Below, piece by piece: positions 35,977 to 43,630 of a DNA stretch of 64,000 bases; position 1 is the first letter of the stretch, and every line of letters starts with the position of its first letter. The notes under the pieces are model-generated. The model saw only the letters and a program-made list of their open reading frames with translations. It was not told where the DNA came from and ran no database searches. The DNA is from JASLDZ01 sp964244065 (lineage in GTDB: Bacteria; Pseudomonadota; Alphaproteobacteria; Caulobacterales; Caulobacteraceae): assembly GCA_964244065.1 (NCBI GenBank), contig CAXTHH010000002.1, forward strand, positions 186,001 to 250,000, read 5' to 3'. The position numbers and the translations under genes were made by a program.

Positions 35977-36429
35977 ATGCCCTTCCGCTCCGAACACCGC
36001 ATCGGCGTCGCCGCGCCCGCCGACGTGATCTGGGACATACTGGCCGACCTGGACGGCTGGACCCGCTGGAACCCGCTCTATCCCCGCGCCGAGGGGCGGC
36101 TGCTGATCTCCGCCAGGCTGTCGCTCGACATGCAGCTCGACGGCGAGCCGCTGAAGCGCATCGAGGGCGAGGTGATCGACTGGGTGCCCAACGCCCAGAT
36201 CCACTGGCGCGAGAAGGCGCGCCTGGCCGAGACCACGCGCTATCTCGAGATCGAGAAGCTGACCGACGAGGGCGCCATCTTCTCCAACGGCGTGCTGAGC
36301 CAGGGGCTGGGGGCGCGATACGTCTCCAAGCGCCACCGCGCCCGGCTGCGCGCCGGCTTCGCCGCCATGGGCGAGGCCATGAAGCGCGAGGCCGAGGCCG
36401 CCTGGGCCGCGCGCAAGGCGGCCGCGTGA
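35977..36429 (+). CDS. SRPBCC (START-like) domain protein
   Basis: A 150-residue protein of the polyketide cyclase/START-like fold. The N-terminus RSEHRIGVAAPADVIWDILADLDGWTRWNPLYP is the diagnostic first strand and helix, with the central IDWVPNAQIHW strand and a long C-terminal helix (GFAAMGEAMKREAEAA). These domains bind hydrophobic ligands; the ligand here is unknown. The stop overlaps the GTG of the IscU-like gene (GTGA), indicating co-translation. Confidence 0.85.
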   Translation: MPFRSEHRIGVAAPADVIWDILADLDGWTRWNPLYPRAEGRLLISARLSLDMQLDGEPLKRIEGEVIDWVPNAQIHWREKARLAETTRYLEIEKLTDEGAIFSNGVLSQGLGARYVSKRHRARLRAGFAAMGEAMKREAEAAWAARKAAA

Positions 36430-36872
36430 TCGACGCCCTCTACTCCGCGCGCCTGCTGCAGCTCGCCGCCGACCTGCCGCGGGTGGGCCGCCTCGCCGCG
36501 CCCGACGCCCGGGCCGCGCGCACCGCCAAGCTGTGCGGCAGCCGGGTGTCCGTGGAGCTGTGCGTGGCCGACGGCGTGGTGACCGACTTCGCGCAGGAGG
36601 TGCAGGCCTGCGCCCTCGGCCAGGCCGGCGCCGCGGTGCTCGGAGAGGCGGTGGTGGGGGCGCGGGTGGAGGAGATCGAGGCGGCGCGCGACGCCCTGGC
36701 CGCCATGCTGAAGTCGGGCGCCGCCCCGCCGGAGGGGCGCTTCGCCACCCTGGCCGCGCTGGCGCCCGTGCGAGACTACCCGGCCCGCCACGCCTCCGTC
36801 CTGCTGGCGTGGGAGGCGGCGGCCGCGGCGGCGCGGGAGGCGGCGGTGGCGAAGAGCGAGCCGGTCAGCTAA
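36426..36872 (+). CDS. IscU/NifU-N-like iron-sulfur scaffold-related protein, degenerate Cys set
   Basis: A 148-residue member of the IscU-like fold found upstream of yidD/thrS in alphaproteobacteria. Two of the three scaffold cysteines are recognisable (AKLCGSRV, ~37, and QACALGQAGAAVL, ~61), but the first has Ser instead of the usual Asp after Cys-Gly. The third ligand is absent: PARHASVLLAWEA has Ala-Ser where scaffold proteins have a Lys-Cys pair. It may bind a cluster with other ligands or have lost scaffold function. Coupled to the SRPBCC gene by a 4-base overlap. Confidence 0.75.
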   Translation: MIDALYSARLLQLAADLPRVGRLAAPDARAARTAKLCGSRVSVELCVADGVVTDFAQEVQACALGQAGAAVLGEAVVGARVEEIEAARDALAAMLKSGAAPPEGRFATLAALAPVRDYPARHASVLLAWEAAAAAAREAAVAKSEPVS

Positions 36873-36875
36873 ATC

Positions 36876-36998
36876 CCGCTCATCCCGGCGGAGGCCGGGA
36901 CCCAGGTCCGCCTGTGGTCCCGTGCTCGGCGCTGAAGATGGCGAGCTCCAGCATCTTCGCTCCCGGACCTGGGTCCCGGCCTCCGCCGGGATGAGCGG
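36876..36998. repeat. Palindromic repeat (CCGCTCATCCCGG...CCGGGATGAGCGG)
   Basis: A 123-bp element with perfectly complementary ~35-bp arms (36876-36910 and 36964-36998) around a ~53-base centre that itself pairs (GAAGATGGCGAGC...GCATCTTCGCTCC). The right end GATGAGCGGAGGA provides the Shine-Dalgarno region of yidD. Confidence 0.85.
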
Positions 36999-37011
36999 AG
37001 GAAAGGTCGGC

Positions 37012-37254
37012 ATGTACGCGCAGACGATCCGGGCCGCGCAGCGCGCCTACAAGCTCACGCTCTCCCCTCTCCTGGGAAACGCCTGCCGCTTCGCCCCCTC
37101 ATGCTCGGAGTACGCGGCGGAGGCGCTGATCGCCCACGGGCCGGTGCGCGGTTCGGGGCTCGCCCTGCGGCGACTGTGCCGCTGCCGCCCGGGCGGTCCG
37201 AGCGGCTATGACCCCGTGCCGCCTCCCCGGCCGGCCTTCACGTGTGACGCATGA
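37012..37254 (+). CDS. yidD: Membrane protein insertion efficiency factor YidD
   Basis: An 80-residue YidD-family protein, associated with the YidC membrane-insertion pathway at the inner face of the membrane. It has the amphipathic N-terminal helix (MYAQTIRAAQRAYKLTLSP), the family signature CRFAPSCSEYAAEAL (~26-40) and RRLCRCRPGGPSGYDPVP (~57-74). The ATG at 37012 with GGAGGA upstream was preferred to an in-frame ATG at 36991 inside the repeat. The stop overlaps the thrS start (ATGA). Confidence 0.92.
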   Translation: MYAQTIRAAQRAYKLTLSPLLGNACRFAPSCSEYAAEALIAHGPVRGSGLALRRLCRCRPGGPSGYDPVPPPRPAFTCDA

Positions 37255-39206
37255 CGATCCAGCTGACCTTCCCCGACGGCGCGCAGCGCGAGTTCGCCGA
37301 CGGGACCACGCCGCGCGAGGTGGCGCAGAGCCTGTCGCCCTCGCTGGCCAAGAAGGCGGTCATCGCCAAGGTGGACGGCCAGTTCTTCGACTACGACCGC
37401 CGCCTGGACGGTCATGCGCGCATCGAGTTCCTGACGCGCGACGACCCCGCCGTGCTGGAGGTGATCCGCCATGACGCCAGCCACGTGATGGCCGAGGCGG
37501 TGCAGGAGCTGTTCCCCGGCACGCAGGTGACCATCGGCCCGGCGATCGAGGACGGCTTCTACTACGACTTCGCGCGAGACACGCCCTTCAGCCTCGACGA
37601 CTTGCCGCGCATCGAGGCGAAGATGCACGAGATCGTGGCCCGCGGTGAGCGGTTCACGCGCGAGGTGATGCCCCGCGACGCCGCCATCGCCGAGTTCGAG
37701 CGCATGGGCGAGGGCTACAAGGCGGAGATCATCCGCGACCTGCCCGAGGACCAGACGATCACCGTCTACCACCAGGGCGCCTGGAAGGACCTGTGCCGCG
37801 GGCCGCACCTGCCCTCCACCCGCTTCGTGGGCAAGGCGTTCAAGCTGACCAAGCTCGCGGGCGCCTATTGGCGGGGCGACCACAACAACGCGCAGCTGCA
37901 GCGCATCTACGGCACCGCCTGGGCCACGCAGGAGGACCTGGACGCCCACCTGCACCGGCTGGAGGAGGCCGAGCGCCGCGACCACCGCCGCATCGGCCGC
38001 GCCATGGACCTCTTCCACATGCAGGAGGAGGGCCGGGGCATGGTGTTCTGGCATACCCGGGGCTGGCGGCTGTGGCGCACGCTGGAGGCCTACATGCGCC
38101 GCCGGCTCGACGCCGCGGGCTACCGCGAGGTGAAGACGCCCCAGGTGCTCGACCGCAGCTTCTGGGAGGCGTCGGGCCATTGGGAGAAGTACCGGCCCAA
38201 CATGTTCGTCTGCGAGACGGTGGAGGGCGAGGAGCTCAGCCTGAAGCCGATGAACTGCCCCGGCCACGTCCAGATCTTCAACTGGGGCCAGAAGAGCTAC
38301 CGCGACCTGCCCTTGCGCATGGCCGAGTTCGGCGCCTGCCACCGCTATGAGCCCTCGGGCGCGCTGCACGGGCTGATGCGCGTGCGCGGCTTCGTGCAGG
38401 ACGACGCGCACATCTTCTGCCGCGAGGACCAGATCGTGGAGGAGACGGCCATGTTCGTGGAGCTGACGCGCTCCATCCACGCTGACCTCGGCATGCACAC
38501 CCACCGCATCGACCTGGCCACCCGGCCGGAGACGCGGGCGGGCAGCGATGAATTCTGGGACCGCTCGGAGGCCATGCTGGGCGAGGCCGCGCGCCTGGCC
38601 GGCGTGGAGCCCGTGATCGCCGAGGGCGACGGCGCCTTCTACGCCCCCAAGCTCGACTTCATCGTCAAGGACGCCATCGGGCGCGAGTGGACCTGCGGCA
38701 CCCTGCAGCTCGACTACGTGCTGCCCGAGCGGCTGGGCGCCGAGTACGTGGCGGAGGACGGCTCGAAGCAGCGGCCCGTCATGCTGCACCGGGCCATCCT
38801 CGGCAGCTTCGAGCGCTTCATCGGCATCCTGATCGAGAACTACGCCGGCGCCTTCCCCCTGTGGCTCGCGCCCGTGCAGGTGGTGGTCGCCACCATCACC
38901 CACGACGCCGACGCCTACGCCCGCGAGGTCGCGCGCGAGCTGGAGGCGCAGGGCCTGCGCGTGGAGCTCGACCTGCGCAACGAGAAGATCAACTACAAGG
39001 TGCGCGAGCACTCCCTGGCCAAGACGCCGGTGCTGGCCGTGGTCGGCCGGCGCGAGGCGGAGGAGCGGCGCGTGGCCCTGCGTCGCCTGGGCAGCGACCG
39101 CCAGCAGGTGCTGGGGCTGGACGAGGCGGCGGCCGTCCTGCGCGACGAGGCGCTGCCGCCCGACCTGGCCCGCGCGGCGGAGCCCGAGCGCATGGCGGCC
39201 GAGTGA
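37251..39206 (+). CDS. thrS: Threonine--tRNA ligase
   Basis: Class II aminoacyl-tRNA synthetase charging tRNA-Thr. The 651-residue protein has the N-terminal TGS domain (TIQLTFPDGAQREFADGTTP), the editing domain with HDASHVMAEAVQELF (HxxxH, ~75), the catalytic core with MNCPGHVQIF (zinc Cys), RMAEFGACHRYEPSGALHGLMRVR (motif 2) and MLHRAILGSFERFI (motif 3), and the C-terminal anticodon-binding domain. The ATG overlaps yidD by 4 bases. Confidence 0.97.
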   Translation: MTIQLTFPDGAQREFADGTTPREVAQSLSPSLAKKAVIAKVDGQFFDYDRRLDGHARIEFLTRDDPAVLEVIRHDASHVMAEAVQELFPGTQVTIGPAIEDGFYYDFARDTPFSLDDLPRIEAKMHEIVARGERFTREVMPRDAAIAEFERMGEGYKAEIIRDLPEDQTITVYHQGAWKDLCRGPHLPSTRFVGKAFKLTKLAGAYWRGDHNNAQLQRIYGTAWATQEDLDAHLHRLEEAERRDHRRIGRAMDLFHMQEEGRGMVFWHTRGWRLWRTLEAYMRRRLDAAGYREVKTPQVLDRSFWEASGHWEKYRPNMFVCETVEGEELSLKPMNCPGHVQIFNWGQKSYRDLPLRMAEFGACHRYEPSGALHGLMRVRGFVQDDAHIFCREDQIVEETAMFVELTRSIHADLGMHTHRIDLATRPETRAGSDEFWDRSEAMLGEAARLAGVEPVIAEGDGAFYAPKLDFIVKDAIGREWTCGTLQLDYVLPERLGAEYVAEDGSKQRPVMLHRAILGSFERFIGILIENYAGAFPLWLAPVQVVVATITHDADAYAREVARELEAQGLRVELDLRNEKINYKVREHSLAKTPVLAVVGRREAEERRVALRRLGSDRQQVLGLDEAAAVLRDEALPPDLARAAEPERMAAE

Positions 39207-39220
39207 ACACGCAGCTCTCT

Positions 39221-39368
39221 ACCTTCCCCCTCGATGGGGGAAGGGCCTGGGATGGGGGTGTAAGCTCCGCGGCCTCCGGTCGAGCGCAGGAGGCGCCGCC
39301 CGCGTCCGACGACGCGCATCGCGCCTTCACCCGCAACCCCGACCCTTCCCCCATCGAGGAAGGGAGCT
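39221..39368. repeat. Palindromic repeat between thrS and the glycosyltransferase
   Basis: A 148-bp element with facing hairpins: CCTTCCCCCTCGATGGGGGAAGG on the left and CCTTCCCCCATCGAGGAAGG on the right. It has the same architecture as the copies at 2475 and 19300 but a variant core sequence. It is open in the frame of the downstream glycosyltransferase. Confidence 0.8.
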
Positions 39369-39379
39369 GTTCCGTCGTC

Positions 39380-40234
39380 ATGGTCGTCTACCGCACCGGG
39401 CCTTCGCTGGAGGCGAGCGTGGCGCACGCGCTCGCCGACCCCGGCGTCGGCGAGCTGATCCTGGTGGACAACGGCTCCACGCCCGAAGAGGCGGCGGTGC
39501 TGGACGCCGCGGCGCGCGATCCGCGCGTCATCCTGCTGCGCGGCCACGGCAACGTGGGCTTCGCGCGCGGCGCCAACATGGGCGCCGAGGCCGCGCGCGG
39601 GACGACCGTGGTCTTCCTCAACCCCGACGCCTTCCTGCGGCCCGGCTGCCTCGATGCGCTGGAGGCGGCCCTGGCCGGCGGCGCGGCGGGCCCGTGCCTG
39701 GCGGGCGCCCGCGTCCTCGACGAGGACGGGACCGAGCAGCGCGGCGCCCGGCGCGGCGAGGTCACGCCCGTGACCACGCTGCTCAGCCTCACCCGGCTGG
39801 CGCACCTGCCGGGGCTGTCGCGCTTCGAGGTGCACCATGAGGGGGATGCGCTGCCGACCGGCCCCGTGCCCGTGCCCACCGTCTCGGGCGCGTGCTTCGC
39901 CATGCGCCGCGCCGACTTCGCGGCGCTGGGCGGGTTCGACACCGGCTTCTTCCTGCACGTGGAGGACGTGGACCTGTGCTGGCGCGTGCGCCGGGCGGGG
40001 GGCCAGGTGCTGTTCGCCCCGGCGGCGGAGGTCACGCACCTCGGCTCCACCAGCCGCACGCACCCGGTGCGTGTGGAGTTCCACAAGGGCGTCGGCCTGG
40101 CCCGCTACTTCCGGAAACGCGCCGACACGCCGGGGCGGCGCGTGCTCGCCTACGCGCTCACGCCGGCGATCGTCGCGGTGAGCGTGGTGCGCCCGCTGCT
40201 GCGGCGCGTGCGCGGGCGCGGCTGGCTGCGGTGA
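39380..40234 (+). CDS. Glycosyltransferase family 2 (rhamnosyltransferase-like)
   Basis: A GT-A fold glycosyltransferase: VVYRTGPSLEASV (first strand), ILVDNGSTPEEAAV, GNVGFARGANMGAEAARG and VVFLNPDAFLRPGC with the DxD-like Asp. Then come SGACFAMRRADFAALGGFDTGFFLHVEDVDLCWRVR, including the ED catalytic pair, and THLGSTSR. It resembles dTDP-rhamnose-type transferases of surface polysaccharide synthesis. The start is uncertain: ATG 39380 gives 284 residues but clips the first strand, whereas GTG 39203, overlapping the thrS stop, gives 343 residues and translates the palindromic repeat. A C-terminal hydrophobic stretch (VLAYALTPAIVAVSVV) may associate with the membrane. Confidence 0.85.
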   Translation: MVVYRTGPSLEASVAHALADPGVGELILVDNGSTPEEAAVLDAAARDPRVILLRGHGNVGFARGANMGAEAARGTTVVFLNPDAFLRPGCLDALEAALAGGAAGPCLAGARVLDEDGTEQRGARRGEVTPVTTLLSLTRLAHLPGLSRFEVHHEGDALPTGPVPVPTVSGACFAMRRADFAALGGFDTGFFLHVEDVDLCWRVRRAGGQVLFAPAAEVTHLGSTSRTHPVRVEFHKGVGLARYFRKRADTPGRRVLAYALTPAIVAVSVVRPLLRRVRGRGWLR

Positions 40235-40287
40235 TCCGCCCGCGCGTTCGCGCGTTGGAGGCGGGTTCGTCCTGTCGGGGATCGCCC

Positions 40288-40509
40288 ATGCGCCGCATCG
40301 CTCTTCTCACCGCCCTCGCCGTGGGCCTGTCCGCTCCGGCCGCCGCCCAGGCCGGCTGCCTCGGAGGCGCCCTCGTCGGCGGCGTGGCCGGGCACTTCGC
40401 CGGCCGCCACGCCACCGTCGGCGCACTGGGCGGCTGCGCCGTCGGCCACCATCTCAAGAAGCAGAAGCAGCGCGAGCGCGCCCAGGCGCGCGCCTATCGC
40501 CGGGGGTAA
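40288..40509 (+). CDS. Small secreted glycine-zipper-like protein
   Basis: A 73-residue precursor with signal peptide MRRIALLTALAVGLSAPAAAQA. The Gly-rich mature part (GALVGGVAGHFAGRHATVGALGGCAVGHHL) has small-residue spacing typical of glycine-zipper hydrophobic domains, and the tail is basic (KKQKQRERAQARAYRRG). Probably envelope-associated. No specific function is known. A clear signal peptide supports it as real. Confidence 0.65.
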   Translation: MRRIALLTALAVGLSAPAAAQAGCLGGALVGGVAGHFAGRHATVGALGGCAVGHHLKKQKQRERAQARAYRRG

Positions 40510-40527
40510 GGCCGCTGAGAGGTGGGT

Positions 40528-40567
40528 GCTCAGGGTCGAGGTCCCCGCCTTCGCGGGGATGAGCGGA
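40528..40567 (+). repeat. 40-bp perfect inverted repeat, left copy
   Basis: Exact reverse complement of 40865-40904. It contains the hairpin CCCCGCCTTCGCGGGG followed by ATGAGCGGA. The two copies bracket the GIY-YIG gene with 1-2 bases to spare on each side. Confidence 0.92.
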
Positions 40568-40568
40568 A

Positions 40569-40863
40569 TCAGAACAGGTCGAAATAGAGATCGGCCCAGG
40601 GTCGGGTTCATCTCGCGGACGAGCCGGTTCTTCCACTCCCGACGCCATCTCTTGATACGTCGCTCGCGGACGAAGGCTGACTCGTGTGGGTCGTGGAGTT
40701 CGTGCCAGACCAGACGCTCTATGCGGTAGTCGTCTGTGAACCCCTTGCGCACGTGCTCTCGATGTCGCCAGACCCGGCCGGTCAAGTCGTCGGTCATGCC
40801 GACGTACATCGGAGCGTCAGGCCAGTTCGCCAGGATGTAGACGAAGAAGCCCACTGCCCTCAC
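40569..40863 (-). CDS. GIY-YIG nuclease-family protein, frameshifted at its C-terminus
   Basis: A compact GIY-YIG protein of the YhbQ/UPF0213-like group: FFVYILANWPDAPMYVGMTDDL (the GIY-YIG strands appear as VYI and YVG), RVWRHREH, a helix ending HESAFVRERRIKRWRREWKNRLVREMNP. The expected ending NPTWADLYFDLF with stop is encoded at 40569-40600, but an extra C in GACCCTGGG shifts the frame, so translation would read on through the flanking repeat to 40150. I give the ancestral extent. The GTG at 40854, 8 bases after GGAG from the repeat, is a better start than 40863. The nuclease core is intact; stability of the read-through product is unknown. Confidence 0.75.
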
Positions 40864-40864
40864 C

Positions 40865-40904
40865 TCCGCTCATCCCCGCGAAGGCGGGGACCTCGACCCT
40901 GAGC
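40865..40904 (-). repeat. 40-bp perfect inverted repeat, right copy
   Basis: Exact inverted copy of 40528-40567. Its inner edge (GATGAGCGGA on the minus strand, followed by GG) supplies the ribosome binding site of the GIY-YIG gene. Confidence 0.92.
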
Positions 40905-40912
40905 CCGTCGCG

Positions 40913-41830
40913 CTAGATCTGCGGGAAGCCCCCCACCCGCTGCACGGCGCCGGGCACGGTCCGGCTGAGCTTGCCCGCCACCCAGTGCGCCGCCTCCACC
41001 AGCCGGGCGAGGTCCAGGCCCGTGTCGATCCCGGCGCGCTCGAGCATGTAGACGAGGTCCTCGGTGGCCACGTTGCCCGTGGCGCCCGGCGCGAACGGGC
41101 AGCCGCCGATGCCGCCGCAGCTGGCGTCCAGCACGTCCGCCCCGGCCTCCACCGCCGCATAGGCGTTGGCCAGCGCCGTGCGGCGGGTGTCGTGGAAGTG
41201 CAGCCGCAGGCGCGCGTCGGGGGCGGCGGTCTTCACGGCCTCGATCCGCCGGCGCACCGTCCACGGGTCGGCCACGCCGATGGTGTCGGCCAGGGCGATC
41301 TCCGTGACGCCGGCGGAGGCGATCTCGCGCGCGATCCCCACCACGCGGTCGAGCGGCGTCTCGCCCTCGAACGGGCAGCCGAAGGCCACGGAGATGGTCG
41401 CGGACACGGGCGGCCCCCCGCCGTCGCCGGATAGGGGCCGGGAGCGGCCGGCCACCGCGTGCATGGCGGCCACCTGTTCGGCGGTGTCGGCGCCCTGGTT
41501 GCGCCGGCCGAAGGTGTCGGTGGCGCAGACCACCACATTGGCCTCGTCGCAGCCGGCGGCGACGCAGCGCTCCCAGCCGCGCAGGTTCAGCACCAGGCCG
41601 ATGCGGGAGCGGCCGGGCGTCCGGGGCAGGGCGGCCATGATCTCCTCGGCCCCCGCCATCTGCGGCACGCGGGCGGGGTTCACGAAGCTGACCGCCTCGA
41701 TCCGCGAGGCGCCCGCGGCCTCCAGCAGGGCGACGAACGCCAGCCGGTCGGCGACGGAGAGGGTGACGGCCTCGTTCTGCAGGCCGTCCCGGGGGCCCAC
41801 CTCCACGATCTGCACGGCGCGGGGCGTCAT
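40913..41830 (-). CDS. Hydroxymethylglutaryl-CoA lyase
   Basis: Cleaves HMG-CoA to acetyl-CoA and acetoacetate, the last step of leucine catabolism. The 305-residue TIM-barrel product has VEVGPRDGLQNE (~10-21, catalytic Arg-Asp), FVNPARVPQMAGAEE, LRLHFHDTRRTALANAYAAVEAG (metal-binding HxH) and the lyase signature CGGIGGCPFAPGATGNVATEDLVYML with the catalytic Cys. Its ATG overlaps the stop of the upstream transferase gene by 4 bases, although the two functions are unrelated. No methylcrotonyl-CoA carboxylase genes are in the window. Confidence 0.93.
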   Translation of the reverse strand: MTPRAVQIVEVGPRDGLQNEAVTLSVADRLAFVALLEAAGASRIEAVSFVNPARVPQMAGAEEIMAALPRTPGRSRIGLVLNLRGWERCVAAGCDEANVVVCATDTFGRRNQGADTAEQVAAMHAVAGRSRPLSGDGGGPPVSATISVAFGCPFEGETPLDRVVGIAREIASAGVTEIALADTIGVADPWTVRRRIEAVKTAAPDARLRLHFHDTRRTALANAYAAVEAGADVLDASCGGIGGCPFAPGATGNVATEDLVYMLERAGIDTGLDLARLVEAAHWVAGKLSRTVPGAVQRVGGFPQI

Positions 41831-43560
41831 GGCGGGGCTCCTCCGGAAGGCTCGGCGGCGTCGGCGCGCCACAGGACGAGGCGCACGGCGCGGCCGTCCG
41901 CGTAGTCGTACCCGTCGACCCGCGCCACCGTCCGCGCGTGCAGCCCGGCCTCGGCCAGCGCCGCGCGGAACGGCGCCTCCACCGACGCCTCGACCAGGGC
42001 GGGCCGGCCCTCGGCGATCGCCTGGGCGGCGTCCACGGGGGCGGCGAGTTCGGTGGCGGTGCCGAGCGCGAACACCAGCGAGGGCTCGGCGAAGCCCGCC
42101 ACCGCCACGGGCCCGGGGGTCAGGCCGTTGCGCGGGTCCAGTCCCGCCCGGGCCACGGCGGCGGCGGCGCGCGCCGAGACCCACAGCGATCCGAGCGAGG
42201 GGGCGGCGAGGCCCGCCAGCGCCATGTGCGCCGCGGCCCCCAGCCCGAGCGCCGCCGCGGCTCCTGTCGCCGGGCGACGCAGCAGCAGCCCGCCGGCCAG
42301 GGCGGCGCCCGCCGCGAGCGCCGGGAGCGCGGCCGCCAGCGCCGCCGCCGTCGATCCCCCGTAGGCGCGCGCCGCCCACAGGGGCAGGGCCGCGAAGATC
42401 ACGCCGCCGACCACCGCCAGCGCCGCCCCGGCCGCGCGCGCCCAGCCGCCCTCCGCCCGCCCGCGCCACACGGCGGCGGCGGCCAGCGCGGCCACCGGCG
42501 CGTAGAGGGGCAGCGGGTAGTGCGGCAGCTTGGTGGGCAGGAGTTCGAACACCAGCCAGGCCGGCGCAACCCAGGCGACGGCGAACCGTATCCCGGGCCG
42601 CGTCCGGTCGCGCCAGGCCGCCACCGCCGCGGCCGGAACGAGGCCCCCCAGCGGGAACAGCAGCAGCGGCGCCAGCAGCAGGTGCGCGCCGGGCGGGGCG
42701 CCGTGGCCCTCGCTGGCGCCGCGCAGCTTGTCGCCGAGGTCGCCGCCCACGGCTCCCGTCCAGAAGGCGCCGTCGGTGGCCACCGTCACCGCCGCGGCCC
42801 ACGGACCGCAGACGAGGACCACGAGCCCCAGCCCGCTCCACCAGCCGAGGTCGCGCATCCACCGCGCGTCGCGGTCCTGCGCCCAGAGCGCCAGCAGCGC
42901 GCCGCCGAACACCAGCGGCGCCACGGGCCCCTTCAGCAGCACGCCGAGCGCCAGCCCGGCCCAGAGGAGCGCGCGCGTTCCTCGCGGCGCCGCCGGCCCG
43001 CCGCGGGCGGCGGCGTAGCGCCGGCCCAGGGCGGCCATGGCGACGGTGACCGCGCCGCACAGGGCGGCGTCCGTCTTGGCGATCCCCGCCTCGGTGGAGA
43101 GCAGGGCGCAGACGCCCAGCATCAGCCCCGCCAGCAGCGCCGCGTCCGCCGGCAGGAAGGCGCGCGCCCCCCAGACGCACGCCGCGGCGGCCACCATGGC
43201 GCCCAGCAGCGAGGGCAGGCGGAAGGCGGCGATCTCCCGCGCCTCCGCCGAGGACAGGGCGGCCACGGACAGCGCCTGCAGCCAGTGGATCCCCACCGGC
43301 TTCTTGTCGCGCGGCGTCTCCTGGAAGCGGATGTTCACCGCGTCGTGCGTCTCCAGCATCTGGGCGCTGGCCTGGGCGAAGCGGGCCTCGTCGCGGTCGA
43401 GCGGCGGGAGGGCGAGCACGCCGGGCAGGGCCGCGACGCCCGCCACCGCGGCCGCCAGCGCGGGCCCGCGCCAGCCCCCGGCCAGCCGGGCGAGGCGGAG
43501 CCGGCGGCGGCGGGCGAGGACGAAGGGCGGCGCGGCGAGGGCGGCGGCCGGAACGGACAT
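41827..43560 (-). CDS. ArnT-like GT-C glycosyltransferase (PMT/GT83-type), polytopic membrane protein
   Basis: A 577-residue inner-membrane protein with about 12 hydrophobic segments. The first periplasmic loop carries the acidic PPLDRDEARFAQASAQMLET (~57-76), the ArnT/PMT_2 pattern with the catalytic DRDE acid. It is followed by IRFQETPRDKKPVGIHWLQAL, where a Lys-Pro pair is conserved. Such enzymes transfer lipid-phosphate-linked sugars to lipid A or proteins in the periplasm. The divergent GT2 gene at 43631 resembles the polyprenyl-phosphate glycosyltransferase that usually makes the donor. Confidence 0.88.
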   Translation of the reverse strand: MSVPAAALAAPPFVLARRRRLRLARLAGGWRGPALAAAVAGVAALPGVLALPPLDRDEARFAQASAQMLETHDAVNIRFQETPRDKKPVGIHWLQALSVAALSSAEAREIAAFRLPSLLGAMVAAAACVWGARAFLPADAALLAGLMLGVCALLSTEAGIAKTDAALCGAVTVAMAALGRRYAAARGGPAAPRGTRALLWAGLALGVLLKGPVAPLVFGGALLALWAQDRDARWMRDLGWWSGLGLVVLVCGPWAAAVTVATDGAFWTGAVGGDLGDKLRGASEGHGAPPGAHLLLAPLLLFPLGGLVPAAAVAAWRDRTRPGIRFAVAWVAPAWLVFELLPTKLPHYPLPLYAPVAALAAAAVWRGRAEGGWARAAGAALAVVGGVIFAALPLWAARAYGGSTAAALAAALPALAAGAALAGGLLLRRPATGAAAALGLGAAAHMALAGLAAPSLGSLWVSARAAAAVARAGLDPRNGLTPGPVAVAGFAEPSLVFALGTATELAAPVDAAQAIAEGRPALVEASVEAPFRAALAEAGLHARTVARVDGYDYADGRAVRLVLWRADAAEPSGGAPP

Positions 43561-43630
43561 GGGCCGCTTATCGCCCCCGCCCGCGCCCGCGCCTAGCTCC
43601 CGCCGCGGACCCTCCGCTAGAAGGCGGCGC

